Assembly: GCF_900105395.1 (NCBI RefSeq)
Contig: NZ_LT629775.1
Location: 8,087,501 to 8,151,500 of the forward strand
DNA from: Streptomyces sp. TLI_053
Lineage (GTDB): Bacteria > Actinomycetota > Actinomycetes > Streptomycetales > Streptomycetaceae
Reading direction: 5' to 3'
Length of the DNA: 64,000 bases
How positions within the stretch are numbered: the first letter of the stretch is position 1; each line of letters starts with the position of its first letter. A program made the position numbers and the translations under genes. This document shows, one piece after another, positions 56,453-64,000 of the stretch. The notes below the pieces were generated by a model. That model worked only from the letters and a program-made list of their open reading frames with translations. It was not told the origin of the DNA and searched no databases.

Positions 56453-57504
56453 GCGCAACCCCCGCGAGCGCGAGGCTGACGTCTCAGCAGTCCAGCGCTT
56501 GACGTTGTCCCAGGAGTAATTTCTGCGAGCGCGGGGCCGACCTCAAGCATAGAGAGACCGATCTCAACATCGCAGAGCAACCCCCGCGAGCGCGGGGCCG
56601 ATAATCCGTGCCGATCGGAGCCGCCTTCGGGCAAGGAGCAACCCCCGCGAGCGCGGGGCCGACCAGTTGAGCAAGGAACAACCAGGAGTAACCCCCGCGA
56701 GCGCGGGGTCGACATCGAGTCCCGCCGACCCAGGACCTCGTCGTTCGAGCAACCCCCGCGAGCGCGAGGCCGACATCGCCCGCTGGGTGATCATCGGGGA
56801 TACGCCGGAGCAACCCCCGCGAGCGCGGGGCCGACCACATCCCCTCCAGGCACACAAGCTCCGCTTCGGAGCAACCCCCGCGAGCGCGGGGCCGACCCCC
56901 GGGCGACCCAGCCGAGGATCGTCATCAACGAGCAACCCCCGCGAGCGCGGGGTCGACGCACGGACACTGCTCGTGTCGGCGACAAAGGTGGAGCAACCCC
57001 CGCGAGCGCGGGGCCGACCCGCGCAGGCCGACCAGCCACGGGATCAACTCGGAGCAACCCCCGCGAGCGCGGGGCCGACTGTCGGCCGCGGCTCAGGGCG
57101 ACGTACAGGAAGGAGCAACCCCCGCGAGCGCGGGGCCGACAGCGTGACCGCCTTACTCCGCCGCACGCTCGACGAGCAACCCCCGCGAGCGCGGGGCCGA
57201 CGGGCCGACGAGCAAGTCAAGCATTTGCCCCACAGAGCAACCCCCGCGAGCGCGGGGCCGACAGTCGGCCGGCTGACCTTCCAGTCGCGGGCGAGGAGCA
57301 ATCCCCGCGAGCGCGGGACCGACTTCACCCACGTCGTCACCCGCGCCGGCGCCGGAGCAACCCCCGCGAGCGCGGGGCCGATCTGTCAAGTCCAAGTTGG
57401 GGCCTAGCATGCAAGGAGCAACCCCTGCGAGCGCGGGGCCGACGCCGTCGTCTACCACCCCGGCGGCGGCTTCGCGGAGCAACCCCCGCGAGCGCGGGGC
57501 CGAC
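56453..57504 (-). CRISPR. Type I-E CRISPR array, 18 repeats and 17 spacers
   Basis: The 28-base repeat reads on the plus strand GAGCAACCCC, then the stem CCCCGCG-AG-CGCGGGG, ending CCGAC. Repeats start at 56453, 56514, 56575, 56636, 56686, 56747, 56808, 56869, 56930, 56991, 57052, 57113, 57174, 57235, 57296, 57355, 57416 and 57477. Spacers are 33 bases except 22 at 56664-56685 and 31 at 57324-57354. The two leftmost repeats are the most degenerate (CGAGGCTGAC end at 56453; AATTTCTGCG at 56514), so this is the old trailer end and the leader is on the right. The orientation fits an E. coli-type repeat on the minus strand, with GGTTGCTC as 5' handle. Open frames through the array are artefacts. 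Confidence 0.97.
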
Positions 57505-57662
57505 ACTTGCTGACCTGCGACGTTTGGTGTCACGGGGCGCTGGCTGATTCGGTTCGATCGGAGCGAAGCCGATGTACTGCCTTCATCTTCCTTCACTCCG
57601 AAGCGTGTTGTCAGTGGGGTGTCTTACGCTCCGTAGCGTACTCGTACGTGGAGGTGGACACG
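57505..57662. promoter_or_regulatory. CRISPR leader and cas promoter region
   Basis: 158 bases between the youngest repeat and cas3, with lower GC than the surroundings. They should hold the leftward array promoter and the rightward cas promoter. A perfect dyad TACGCT-CCGT-AGCGTA lies at 57625-57640, just before cas3, and a smaller ATCGG...CCGAT at 57557-57573. Either could bind a regulator. Confidence 0.6.
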
Positions 57663-60575
57663 GTGGTCGTGGATCGCTGGCGCTGGTATCCGGTCGATGT
57701 CAGGGCCTGGTTGGGCGCGCTCTGGGGCAAGTCCGCCGGGAAGGCCGGGGGGACGGTCAACCTTCTGCTGTCGCACATGCTGGACACCGCCGCCGTGGCG
57801 GAGGTCGTCTGGGACCACTATCTGCCTCAGCTGACGGTGCGGCAGCTCGACGTCGTGGCGGGAGGCCCCGGCAAGGGGAGGCGGCTGTTCTCGTGGCTGT
57901 GCGGCATTCACGACCTCGGTAAGGCGACGCCGGCGTTCCAGCGGATCGATGCTGCTGGCGAGGCGGCCGTCCGCAGGGCGGGGCTTTCCTGGGACAAGTA
58001 CGCAGTGAACAAGAAGACTTGGCGCCACGACAAGGCGGGCGGCCGACTGTTGTGGCTGCTGCTCGAGAGGGCGGGTTGGGCGCGGGAGCAGATCGACTGG
58101 GTGTGGCCGCTGGTCGCCGGTCACCACGGATTGTTCCCCACAGTGGGGCAGTTGGCTCCTGGGAAGGAGGACCTCCAGGGGAAGAGCGGATCCTGGAAGT
58201 CGGCTCAGTCCGCGTTGGTGGAGGTGTTCTCCCGGGAACTCGGCTACGAGGGCGGTTCTCCGCTCGCCGGGGTGGAGCCCGCACTGGTGCCGTGCCGAGC
58301 GGTGCAGCTCCAACTGTCCGGCTTCGTGGTGATGGCGGACTGGATCGCCAGCGACGAGACGCACTTCAAGGGCGAGCCCGATCTGGCGAAGGTGACGATG
58401 CCGGGGGCACGGCAGCGAGCCACCGCCGCCTGGTCCGAGCTCGGGTTGCGCGGCGGCTGGGGGCAGTTGGCCGTTCCCGGACCGAAGGCGTTCCGGGAGC
58501 GGTTCGACCACGGGCCCAGGCCGTCCCAGGAGCTGGTGCTCGACGTGGTGCGCCGGATGGCCGGGCCGGGCCTGGTCATCGTCGAGGCGCCGATGGGGGA
58601 GGGGAAGACGAAGGCGGCGCTCGCGGCTGCTGAAGTGCTGGCGGCGCGCTTCGGCGCGGACGGGGTGTTCCTGGGCATGCCGACGCAGGCGACCGCGGAT
58701 CCGATGTTCACCCAAGTCCGTTCGTGGCTAGGGAAGGTCGGGGATGGGCTGGAGGACCAGGTTGCGCTGCTGCACGGCAAGCGAATGTTCAACAAGGAGT
58801 GGCGTGGCCTGCTGGAGGGCGCGGGGAAGTGGGGCCAGGACGCCGATTCCCGCTACTCCTCGGTGGGCGTGGACGAGTTCGGCATGTCGACCGACTGCTT
58901 CGACGGCTGCGAGGCCGGGGAGCGCAAGGCTCCCGCGCAGTGGTTCCTGGGTCGTCGTCGTGGTCTGCTGAGCCCGTTCGCCGTCGGTACCATCGATCAG
59001 CTCCTCTTCGCCGCCACCCGCACCAAGCACGTGATGCTGCGCATGGCCGGTCTCATGGGCAAGGTCGTGATTCTCGACGAGGTGCACGCCGCCGACGTCT
59101 ACATGTCGCAGTTCCTGCTGGAGGGGCTGTGGTGGCTCGGGCAGGCCGAGGTGCCGGTGGTGCTGCTGTCGGCGACCCTGCCGGCGGAGCAGCGGCGCCG
59201 TCTGGCCGCCGCCTACCTGGCCGGCACGCGGTCGGCAGAAGCGTCGGAGACGTTGGAGTCGTTGGACGTCCCCGAGCCGGACGGGTATCCGAGCGTGACG
59301 GCGGTTTGGTCGGGGCAGGAGAGCCGGACGGAGGCGCTGGTCGAGAGCACCACCTCCTGGCGCGGTGACCTGGCGGTGCGGGTGGAGGTGCTCGACGAAC
59401 CGTCGGCGCGGAGCGATGGCGGCACGCTCCCGGGCGGCACCGACGGCCGCTCGGACGCGGTCGTCGTCGACTACCTGAGGGAGCGGCTGGTCGACGGCGG
59501 ATGCGCCCTGGTCATCCGGAACACCGTGGACCGGGCCCAGTCCACCTTCGAGGCCCTGCACAAGGAGTTCAGCGCAGATGTCCGGCTTCTGCACGGCCGC
59601 CTCCATGCGGGCCACCGCGCGGACCGTACCCAGGAGGTGCTGGAACTCCTCGGGCCGCCGGGTAGCGGAGCCACGCGCCCCAGCCGGCTGATCGTCGTCG
59701 CCACCCAGCTCGCGGAGCAGTCGTTCGACGTCGACGCCGATCTGCTGATCACCGACCTCGCGCCGATGGACCTGCTCCTCCAACGGATCGGACGCCTCCA
59801 CCGCCATGACGGCGTCAAACGCCCCGACCTCTTGTCACAGCCCGTCGTCGCCGTCACCGGAATCCACCTCGTAGGCCAGAGCGCACCGCAGATCCTGCGC
59901 GCCTCCGAGAAGATCTACGGCCGCTATCTGCTGCTGCGCACGGCCGCCGAGGTCGAGCGCGCGGCGAGGGTGGCCGACGGCACGTGGAGCATCCCCGGCC
60001 AGGTGCCTGACCTGGTCGCCGACGTGTACGGCACCGGCACCGGCACCGGTTTCGTCTTCCCGGCCGAGTGGGCCGAGGCCGAGACGGAGGCTCGGGAGGA
60101 ATGGGAGGAGCGGCAGGCCGAGCGCCGGGCGAAGGCGGCGCCGTACGTGTTGACCCGGACCGGTGAGCACGCAGCGCCCACCCTGGAGGGGCTGCATTTC
60201 GGTGCCCACAGCAGGCTGGCCGAGGCAGGCTTCGAGGCGCTCGTCCGCGACGGGGACCGGAGCCTGGAGGTCGTCCTGGTACGCCGAGCCGGGGAGGATG
60301 TGTTCCACGCGGTGACGGGTCGCAAGCTCGGGCCGAACGGTGAGGTCGCGGCGGCGCTGCTGGACGACGTGCTCTCCGGGACGGTACGCCTTCCCGCCAA
60401 GCTGACCGCAGTGGCGGAGGAGGGTCTCGGCCCGCTGTCGGGATGGCGGGACCATCCGTGGCTGCGGTACAGCCCGGCCCTGGAGCTCGACGAGAACGGG
60501 GAAGCGGTTCTCGGTGACTTCCGGCTGCGCTACGACGACCTGCTCGGCCTCGTGGTGGGCGGCGCACGCCAATAG
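57663..60575 (+). CDS. cas3: CRISPR-associated helicase-nuclease Cas3, type I-E
   Basis: A 970-residue protein with an N-terminal HD nuclease: LLLSHMLDTAAVAEV, CGIHDLGKATPAFQ, TWRHDKAGG and VAGHHGLFP provide the metal ligands. The superfamily 2 helicase follows: EAPMGEGKTKAALAAAE (Walker A), VVILDEVHAADVYM (DEVH), LLSATLPAEQ and VATQLAEQSFDVDADLLITDLAPMDLLLQRIGRLHRH (motifs V-VI). It degrades DNA bound by Cascade. Several GTG codons are possible starts; 57663 is chosen for GGAGGTGG seven bases upstream. It is the first gene of the cas operon and lies beside the array leader. Confidence 0.95.
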   Translation: MVVDRWRWYPVDVRAWLGALWGKSAGKAGGTVNLLLSHMLDTAAVAEVVWDHYLPQLTVRQLDVVAGGPGKGRRLFSWLCGIHDLGKATPAFQRIDAAGEAAVRRAGLSWDKYAVNKKTWRHDKAGGRLLWLLLERAGWAREQIDWVWPLVAGHHGLFPTVGQLAPGKEDLQGKSGSWKSAQSALVEVFSRELGYEGGSPLAGVEPALVPCRAVQLQLSGFVVMADWIASDETHFKGEPDLAKVTMPGARQRATAAWSELGLRGGWGQLAVPGPKAFRERFDHGPRPSQELVLDVVRRMAGPGLVIVEAPMGEGKTKAALAAAEVLAARFGADGVFLGMPTQATADPMFTQVRSWLGKVGDGLEDQVALLHGKRMFNKEWRGLLEGAGKWGQDADSRYSSVGVDEFGMSTDCFDGCEAGERKAPAQWFLGRRRGLLSPFAVGTIDQLLFAATRTKHVMLRMAGLMGKVVILDEVHAADVYMSQFLLEGLWWLGQAEVPVVLLSATLPAEQRRRLAAAYLAGTRSAEASETLESLDVPEPDGYPSVTAVWSGQESRTEALVESTTSWRGDLAVRVEVLDEPSARSDGGTLPGGTDGRSDAVVVDYLRERLVDGGCALVIRNTVDRAQSTFEALHKEFSADVRLLHGRLHAGHRADRTQEVLELLGPPGSGATRPSRLIVVATQLAEQSFDVDADLLITDLAPMDLLLQRIGRLHRHDGVKRPDLLSQPVVAVTGIHLVGQSAPQILRASEKIYGRYLLLRTAAEVERAARVADGTWSIPGQVPDLVADVYGTGTGTGFVFPAEWAEAETEAREEWEERQAERRAKAAPYVLTRTGEHAAPTLEGLHFGAHSRLAEAGFEALVRDGDRSLEVVLVRRAGEDVFHAVTGRKLGPNGEVAAALLDDVLSGTVRLPAKLTAVAEEGLGPLSGWRDHPWLRYSPALELDENGEAVLGDFRLRYDDLLGLVVGGARQ

Positions 60576-60734
60576 GGCCCACCAGTGGAGCAGATGGGGT
60601 GCGGTCCCTGACCTTGAACCCCCAACTCTCCCTCGATCAAGCGGAATTCAGGAATTGCGGCCCATGACCGGCTTCAGGTCGTGCCATGATGAAGCAACTG
60701 CTGGCTTAGGAATAACCAGTTGGGAGAACAGTGC
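60576..60734. other. Gap between cas3 and cas8e
   Basis: 159 bases without a gene and with lower GC than the cas genes. This spacing suggests a separate promoter for the Cascade genes. No clear -10/-35 pair was found. Confidence 0.4.
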
Positions 60735-62483
60735 ATGCCCGGGTACAACCTTGTCGACGAGCCGTGGCTGACGGTGCGGTCGGCCGGCGGCAGACCGCCT
60801 CTGGAACTGGGGATCGCCGAGGTGCTGGCCCGGGCCCACGAACTCGAAGGCGTCGTCGTCGAGTTCTCCACTCAGCTGCCCGCCGTCCTGCGTCAGGTGC
60901 TGCTGCCCGTCGTCGCCCACGCCACTGGTGCCCCCCGAACGCTGCATGACAAGGGCCAACGCCTTTCCAGGGACGGCGGGTTCACGAAGGACGAGCTGCG
61001 CGAGATCCGGACCTACCTCGACGAGCACCGCGCGCAGTTCGACCTCTTCGACCCGAAGAACCCGTTCGGCCAGGTCGCCGGGCTGCGCACCGCCAAGGAC
61101 GAAACCAAGGGCTCCGCCGCCCTCGTGGCGACCGCGGCGAGCGGCAACAACGTCCCGCTGTTCGCCAGCCGCACCGACGCAGACCCGCTCGACCTGACAC
61201 CGGCCCAGGCCGCCCACTGGCTCGTCCACGCCCACTGCTGGGACACGGCGGCCATCAAGACCGGCGTCGTCGGCGACGACCAGGTCAAGGCGGGCAAGAC
61301 CACCGGGAATCCCACCGGCCCGCTCGGTCAGCTCGGTGTCATCGTCCCCACCGGGCGCACCCTGTACGAGACCCTCCTGCTGAACCTGCCCGTCACCCCG
61401 CCCACCGTCCTCGGCGTCCCGCAGTGGCTTCGTGGCCCGCACGGCCCGGCCTGGAAGCCCCGCGCGGCCGAGGGCCTGCTCGACCTGTGGACCTGGCAGG
61501 CCCGCCGCATCCGGCTCGTCCCGCACGAGGACGGAAGCGGGCAGCTGAGGGTGGCCCGTGTGGTCATCAGCGCCGGCGACCGCCTCACGCCCATGCCCGA
61601 GCGGGAGCCGCACACCGCCTGGACGTTCACGGCTCCGGCGAAGAAGTCCGCCACGGCACGCCCCGAGCGCCGACCGCGCCGCCACACCCAGGGCAAGGCC
61701 GCGTGGCGCGGACTGGACGCCCTCCTCTCGGCGACCCGGCAGGGCCCGGAAGGCGCCTTCGAGACCAGCGTCCTGCTCGACGAGATCAGCGGTCTGCGGG
61801 AGATCGGCAGCCTCGACGCCGACTACCCGCTCCAGGTCGAGACCTTCGGCATGGTGTACGGCACCCAGTCGGCCGTGGTGGAGGACGTCCTCCACGACTC
61901 CATCCCGCTCTCCCTGCTCGCCCTCCACCAGGACAGCGAAGCCCACGAACTGCTGCTGGACGTGGCCGAGCAGGCGGAGCAACTGGCGAGAGCCGTCAAC
62001 AACCTCTCCGCCGACCTGCGCCGCGCTGCGGGGGCGGAGCCCGTTCCCTGGGACAAGGGCCAGCGCCCCGGTGAGTTCCTCCTGCACCTGCTCGACCCGC
62101 TGGTGCGCCGCCTGCTTGCGGGCGTCCGCGGCGCGGGGGACGACGAGGAACAGCTCCACCAGGGTCGGCTCGCCTGGGAGGAGGTCGCTCATCGCCACGC
62201 GCGGGAGGCGGCGGACGCCCTTCTGCTGGCCGCGCCCGCCGCCACGTTCGGCGGTCGCACTCTTGAGCAGCCGGGCAAGGCGGGCGAGGCGGCCAAGGCA
62301 GGCAAGGCGGGCAGGACGCGGTCCTACAGTCTCGGCGCGGCCGGCGCCAACTTCCGTCGGCAGCTGGACGAGATCCTGCCCCGCTGGACCGACGCTCTGC
62401 GGCAGGCCGCCGCTGCCCGCGAGGCCGAGATCGGCCCCGGCCCCGACCACGACCCGGATCTTGGAGCGGACTTTGACCATTGA
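60735..62483 (+). CDS. cas8e: Cascade large subunit Cas8e (Cse1/CasA)
   Basis: A 582-residue protein. MPGYNLVDEPWLTVR is the standard N-terminus of Cse1, and the rest is FDLFDPKNPFGQVAGLRT, PLGQLGVIVPTGRTLYETLLLNLP (the cas8e core) and a helical C-terminal bundle. Cse1 recognises the PAM and recruits Cas3. The ATG has GGGAGA seven bases upstream. Length is normal for the family. The C-terminus ends in an acidic PDHDPDLGADFDH tail that overlaps the start of cse2 by 11 bases. Confidence 0.93.
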   Translation: MPGYNLVDEPWLTVRSAGGRPPLELGIAEVLARAHELEGVVVEFSTQLPAVLRQVLLPVVAHATGAPRTLHDKGQRLSRDGGFTKDELREIRTYLDEHRAQFDLFDPKNPFGQVAGLRTAKDETKGSAALVATAASGNNVPLFASRTDADPLDLTPAQAAHWLVHAHCWDTAAIKTGVVGDDQVKAGKTTGNPTGPLGQLGVIVPTGRTLYETLLLNLPVTPPTVLGVPQWLRGPHGPAWKPRAAEGLLDLWTWQARRIRLVPHEDGSGQLRVARVVISAGDRLTPMPEREPHTAWTFTAPAKKSATARPERRPRRHTQGKAAWRGLDALLSATRQGPEGAFETSVLLDEISGLREIGSLDADYPLQVETFGMVYGTQSAVVEDVLHDSIPLSLLALHQDSEAHELLLDVAEQAEQLARAVNNLSADLRRAAGAEPVPWDKGQRPGEFLLHLLDPLVRRLLAGVRGAGDDEEQLHQGRLAWEEVAHRHAREAADALLLAAPAATFGGRTLEQPGKAGEAAKAGKAGRTRSYSLGAAGANFRRQLDEILPRWTDALRQAAAAREAEIGPGPDHDPDLGADFDH

Positions 62484-63075
62484 GCAGAAGCTACCGGTCC
62501 AGCGGCGCCCGTACTGGGAGAGGTACACCGCTCCCGACCACACCTGGCGCATCGACCCCCGCACCGGACAACCGGGCCGGCCGCCGGGCGAGGACCTCGC
62601 GGCCATGCGCTCCGGCCTCGGACGGCCGGCCATGGACAGCCCCAGGATGTGGCCGCTCTACAGCTGCGAGGTCGACGACTGGCTCGCGCTGCGCGACGAG
62701 GTGTCCGACGAGCAGAAGGCCGAGCACGCCGCCCTGGCCCTGTTCGGCCTCCACCAGCAGAGCCAGTCCACGCCGATGCACCGCCGCGGCGTCAAGCTCG
62801 GCCAGGCGCTGCGTGCCCTGCGCCGAAGCGGCAGGTTCAGCGAGGATGCGCTCGACACGCGGGTCGCCCAACTCGCCGGCGCCACCAGCGTGTCCGCACT
62901 ACTGGTCCACCTGCGCGGCCTGGTCACCCAACTGCGCACGATCGGGCAGCCGCTGGACTACAACCACCTGATGGCCGACATCCGGGCCTGGCACCACACG
63001 GACCGGCGCCCGCAGGTCCGCCTCAAGTGGGCTGTCGGCTACCAGGGGTGGAAGGAGAAGGCGCCCGCCGAATGA
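62473..63075 (+). CDS. cse2: Cascade small subunit Cse2 (CasB)
   Basis: A 200-residue all-helical protein. YWERYTAPDHTWRIDPRTGQPGRPPGEDLAAMRSGLGRP is the usual Cse2 opening; GLHQQSQSTPMHRRGVKLGQALRAL and LRTIGQPLDYNHLMADIRAW follow. Two copies bind the target strand within Cascade. The start is a TTG at 62473 with GGAG six bases upstream, inside the end of cas8e; the frame has no better start and this gives a normal length. Confidence 0.92.
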   Translation: MTIEQKLPVQRRPYWERYTAPDHTWRIDPRTGQPGRPPGEDLAAMRSGLGRPAMDSPRMWPLYSCEVDDWLALRDEVSDEQKAEHAALALFGLHQQSQSTPMHRRGVKLGQALRALRRSGRFSEDALDTRVAQLAGATSVSALLVHLRGLVTQLRTIGQPLDYNHLMADIRAWHHTDRRPQVRLKWAVGYQGWKEKAPAE

Positions 63076-63134
63076 CCTGCCCCGCCGCCTGAACCGCCCC
63101 GCCACCTGAACCGACGTCCTCCGAGGAGTAGCGC

Positions 63135-64000
63135 ATGACCGGCCGCCTCTACATCGACGTGCACATCCTGCAGACCGTCCCGCCGGCGAACCTCAACCGG
63201 GACGACAACGGCAACCCCAAGGAGGCCTACTACGGCGGCAAGCGCCGCTCCCGCGTCTCCTCCCAGGCCTGGAAGCGTGCCACCCGCATGCACTTCGCCG
63301 AGAGCCGCGACCGGCAGGACCTCGCCACCCGCACCAAGCGGATCGCCTCCCAGCTCGCCAAGGGCATCGCCGAGCGCACCGGCGTCACCGCGGAGGACAC
63401 CCGGCGGATCGCCGACGCGCTGATCAAGGCGACCGGGATCTCCGCCGGCAAGAAGGAGGGCGACACCGCCTATCTCCTCTTCTACGGGCGCCGCCAGTTG
63501 GACGGCATCGTCGACCTGGTCGCCGACACCGCCACCGACCTCGCCGCCCTCGACGCCAAGGCGCTCGACGAGGCCGTCAAGGCTCTCCCGGTCAAGGAAC
63601 AGCTGCAGAGCGGTCACCCGGCCGACGTCGCGCTCTTCGGCCGCATGGTCGCGGACATCCCCGGCCTCAACGTCGACGCCGCCACCCAGGTCGCCCACGC
63701 CCTGTCCACCCACGCCGCCGAGCTCGAATTCGACTACTACACGGCCGTCGACGACGAGAACACCGCCGACGAGACCGGTGCCGGCATGATCGGCACCATC
63801 GGCTTCAACTCCGCGACCCTCTACCGGTACGCCACCGTCGGCCTGCACCAGCTGCGCGACAACCTCGGCGACGACAAGGCCGCCGTCGACGCCGTCGACC
63901 TGTTCGTCGACTCCTTCGCCCGCTCCATGCCCACCGGCTACGGCAACTCCTTCGCCCACCGCACCCGCCCCAGCCTGGTCGCCGTCGTGGTCCGCACCGA
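63135..64000 (+). CDS. cas7e: Cascade backbone subunit Cas7e (Cse4/CasC), cut by window end
   Basis: The frame is open from the ATG at 63135 to the last base, 288 codons, with no stop. The translation begins MTGRLYIDVHILQTVPPANL and has NRDDNGNPKEAYYGGKRRSRVSSQAWKRATR, the typical Cas7e N-terminus (first palm strand and the RRxRxSSQ loop). Later comes TGAGMIGTIGFNSATLYRYATV and PTGYGNSFAHRTRPS. Six copies form the crRNA-binding backbone. GAGGAG lies six bases before the ATG. Cas5e, cas6e, cas1 and cas2 would be expected next, beyond the window. Confidence 0.93.
   Translation, partial: MTGRLYIDVHILQTVPPANLNRDDNGNPKEAYYGGKRRSRVSSQAWKRATRMHFAESRDRQDLATRTKRIASQLAKGIAERTGVTAEDTRRIADALIKATGISAGKKEGDTAYLLFYGRRQLDGIVDLVADTATDLAALDAKALDEAVKALPVKEQLQSGHPADVALFGRMVADIPGLNVDAATQVAHALSTHAAELEFDYYTAVDDENTADETGAGMIGTIGFNSATLYRYATVGLHQLRDNLGDDKAAVDAVDLFVDSFARSMPTGYGNSFAHRTRPSLVAVVVRT

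Noticed and set aside
56667-57407. 246-residue plus-strand frame and several minus-strand frames rich in PRARG repeats
   Set aside because: They are translations of the CRISPR repeats, with a period of 61 bases, not genes.
56453-57504. A self-targeting spacer
   Set aside because: By eye no spacer matched other parts of the window; a genome-wide search could not be done.

Overview
The window is high-GC DNA with strong third-position GC bias, many GTG and TTG starts, and 4-base ATGA/GTGA gene overlaps. Together with the gene content this points to a Streptomycetaceae actinomycete (Streptomyces or Kitasatospora type). That assignment is an inference from style and content; no rRNA or other marker gene is present.

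Layout. (1) Positions 1-12.8 kb hold ordinary or lightly accessory chromosomal genes: an MGH1-like glycosidase, a DUF3592 membrane protein, a lipoprotein, a PLP decarboxylase of the DAP/ornithine decarboxylase fold, a DUF998-like membrane protein, a GlxA-type AraC regulator, a second-copy-type GAPDH, a luciferase-like oxidoreductase, a UMF1-type MFS transporter coupled to a glycerophosphodiester phosphodiesterase, and a SAM methyltransferase. (2) About 12.8-50.7 kb is a hybrid biosynthetic gene cluster. Its left arm, transcribed leftward, has a stand-alone carrier protein, an ATP-grasp peptide ligase, a truncated-C/A/PCP NRPS, an asymmetric heterodimeric ABC exporter and an O-methyltransferase. 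A rightward operon from 22.6 to 33.4 kb has an amidinotransferase, a DpgA-type type III PKS, a DpgB-like protein, an HpgT-like aminotransferase, a P450, a KAS III-like protein with a rearranged active site, a methyltransferase, a flavin monooxygenase and a condensation-domain protein. A leftward arm from 45.4 to 33.5 kb has a large ACP-KS-AT-AT-ACP-C PKS/NRPS, an A-PCP protein, a lone KS with a mutated active site, a second P450 and a formyltransferase. An MFS exporter, an unknown protein and an XRE/NB-ARC/TPR regulator follow. (3) At 51-56.2 kb are a DUF6271/GNAT pair, a PP2C-like phosphatase, and a permease/TIGR03943 pair behind a Zur-box-like site. (4) From 56.45 kb to the end is a type I-E CRISPR-Cas locus: an 18-repeat array, then cas3, cas8e, cse2 and the start of cas7e, which runs off the window.

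How the cluster may work (inference). DpgA, DpgB and HpgT normally make 3,5-dihydroxyphenylglycine; the amidinotransferase could turn its amino group into a guanidine, and the ATP-grasp ligase resembles the enzyme family that caps peptides with guanidino-phenylglycines in pheganomycin and resorcinomycin. No DpgC or DpgD is visible, so a P450 or the flavin monooxygenase may do the oxidation. The PKS has the unusual soraphen/stigmatellin-like architecture in which one AT loads a starter and the other an extender; its C-terminal C domain would pass the ketide to the A-PCP partner encoded next door. Several cluster enzymes (lone KS, KAS III-like, lone C protein, first P450) lack textbook catalytic residues. 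No thioesterase or reductase release domain is visible, so release may fall to the ATP-grasp ligase or another amide-forming enzyme. I know of no described cluster with this exact combination, but I could not search.
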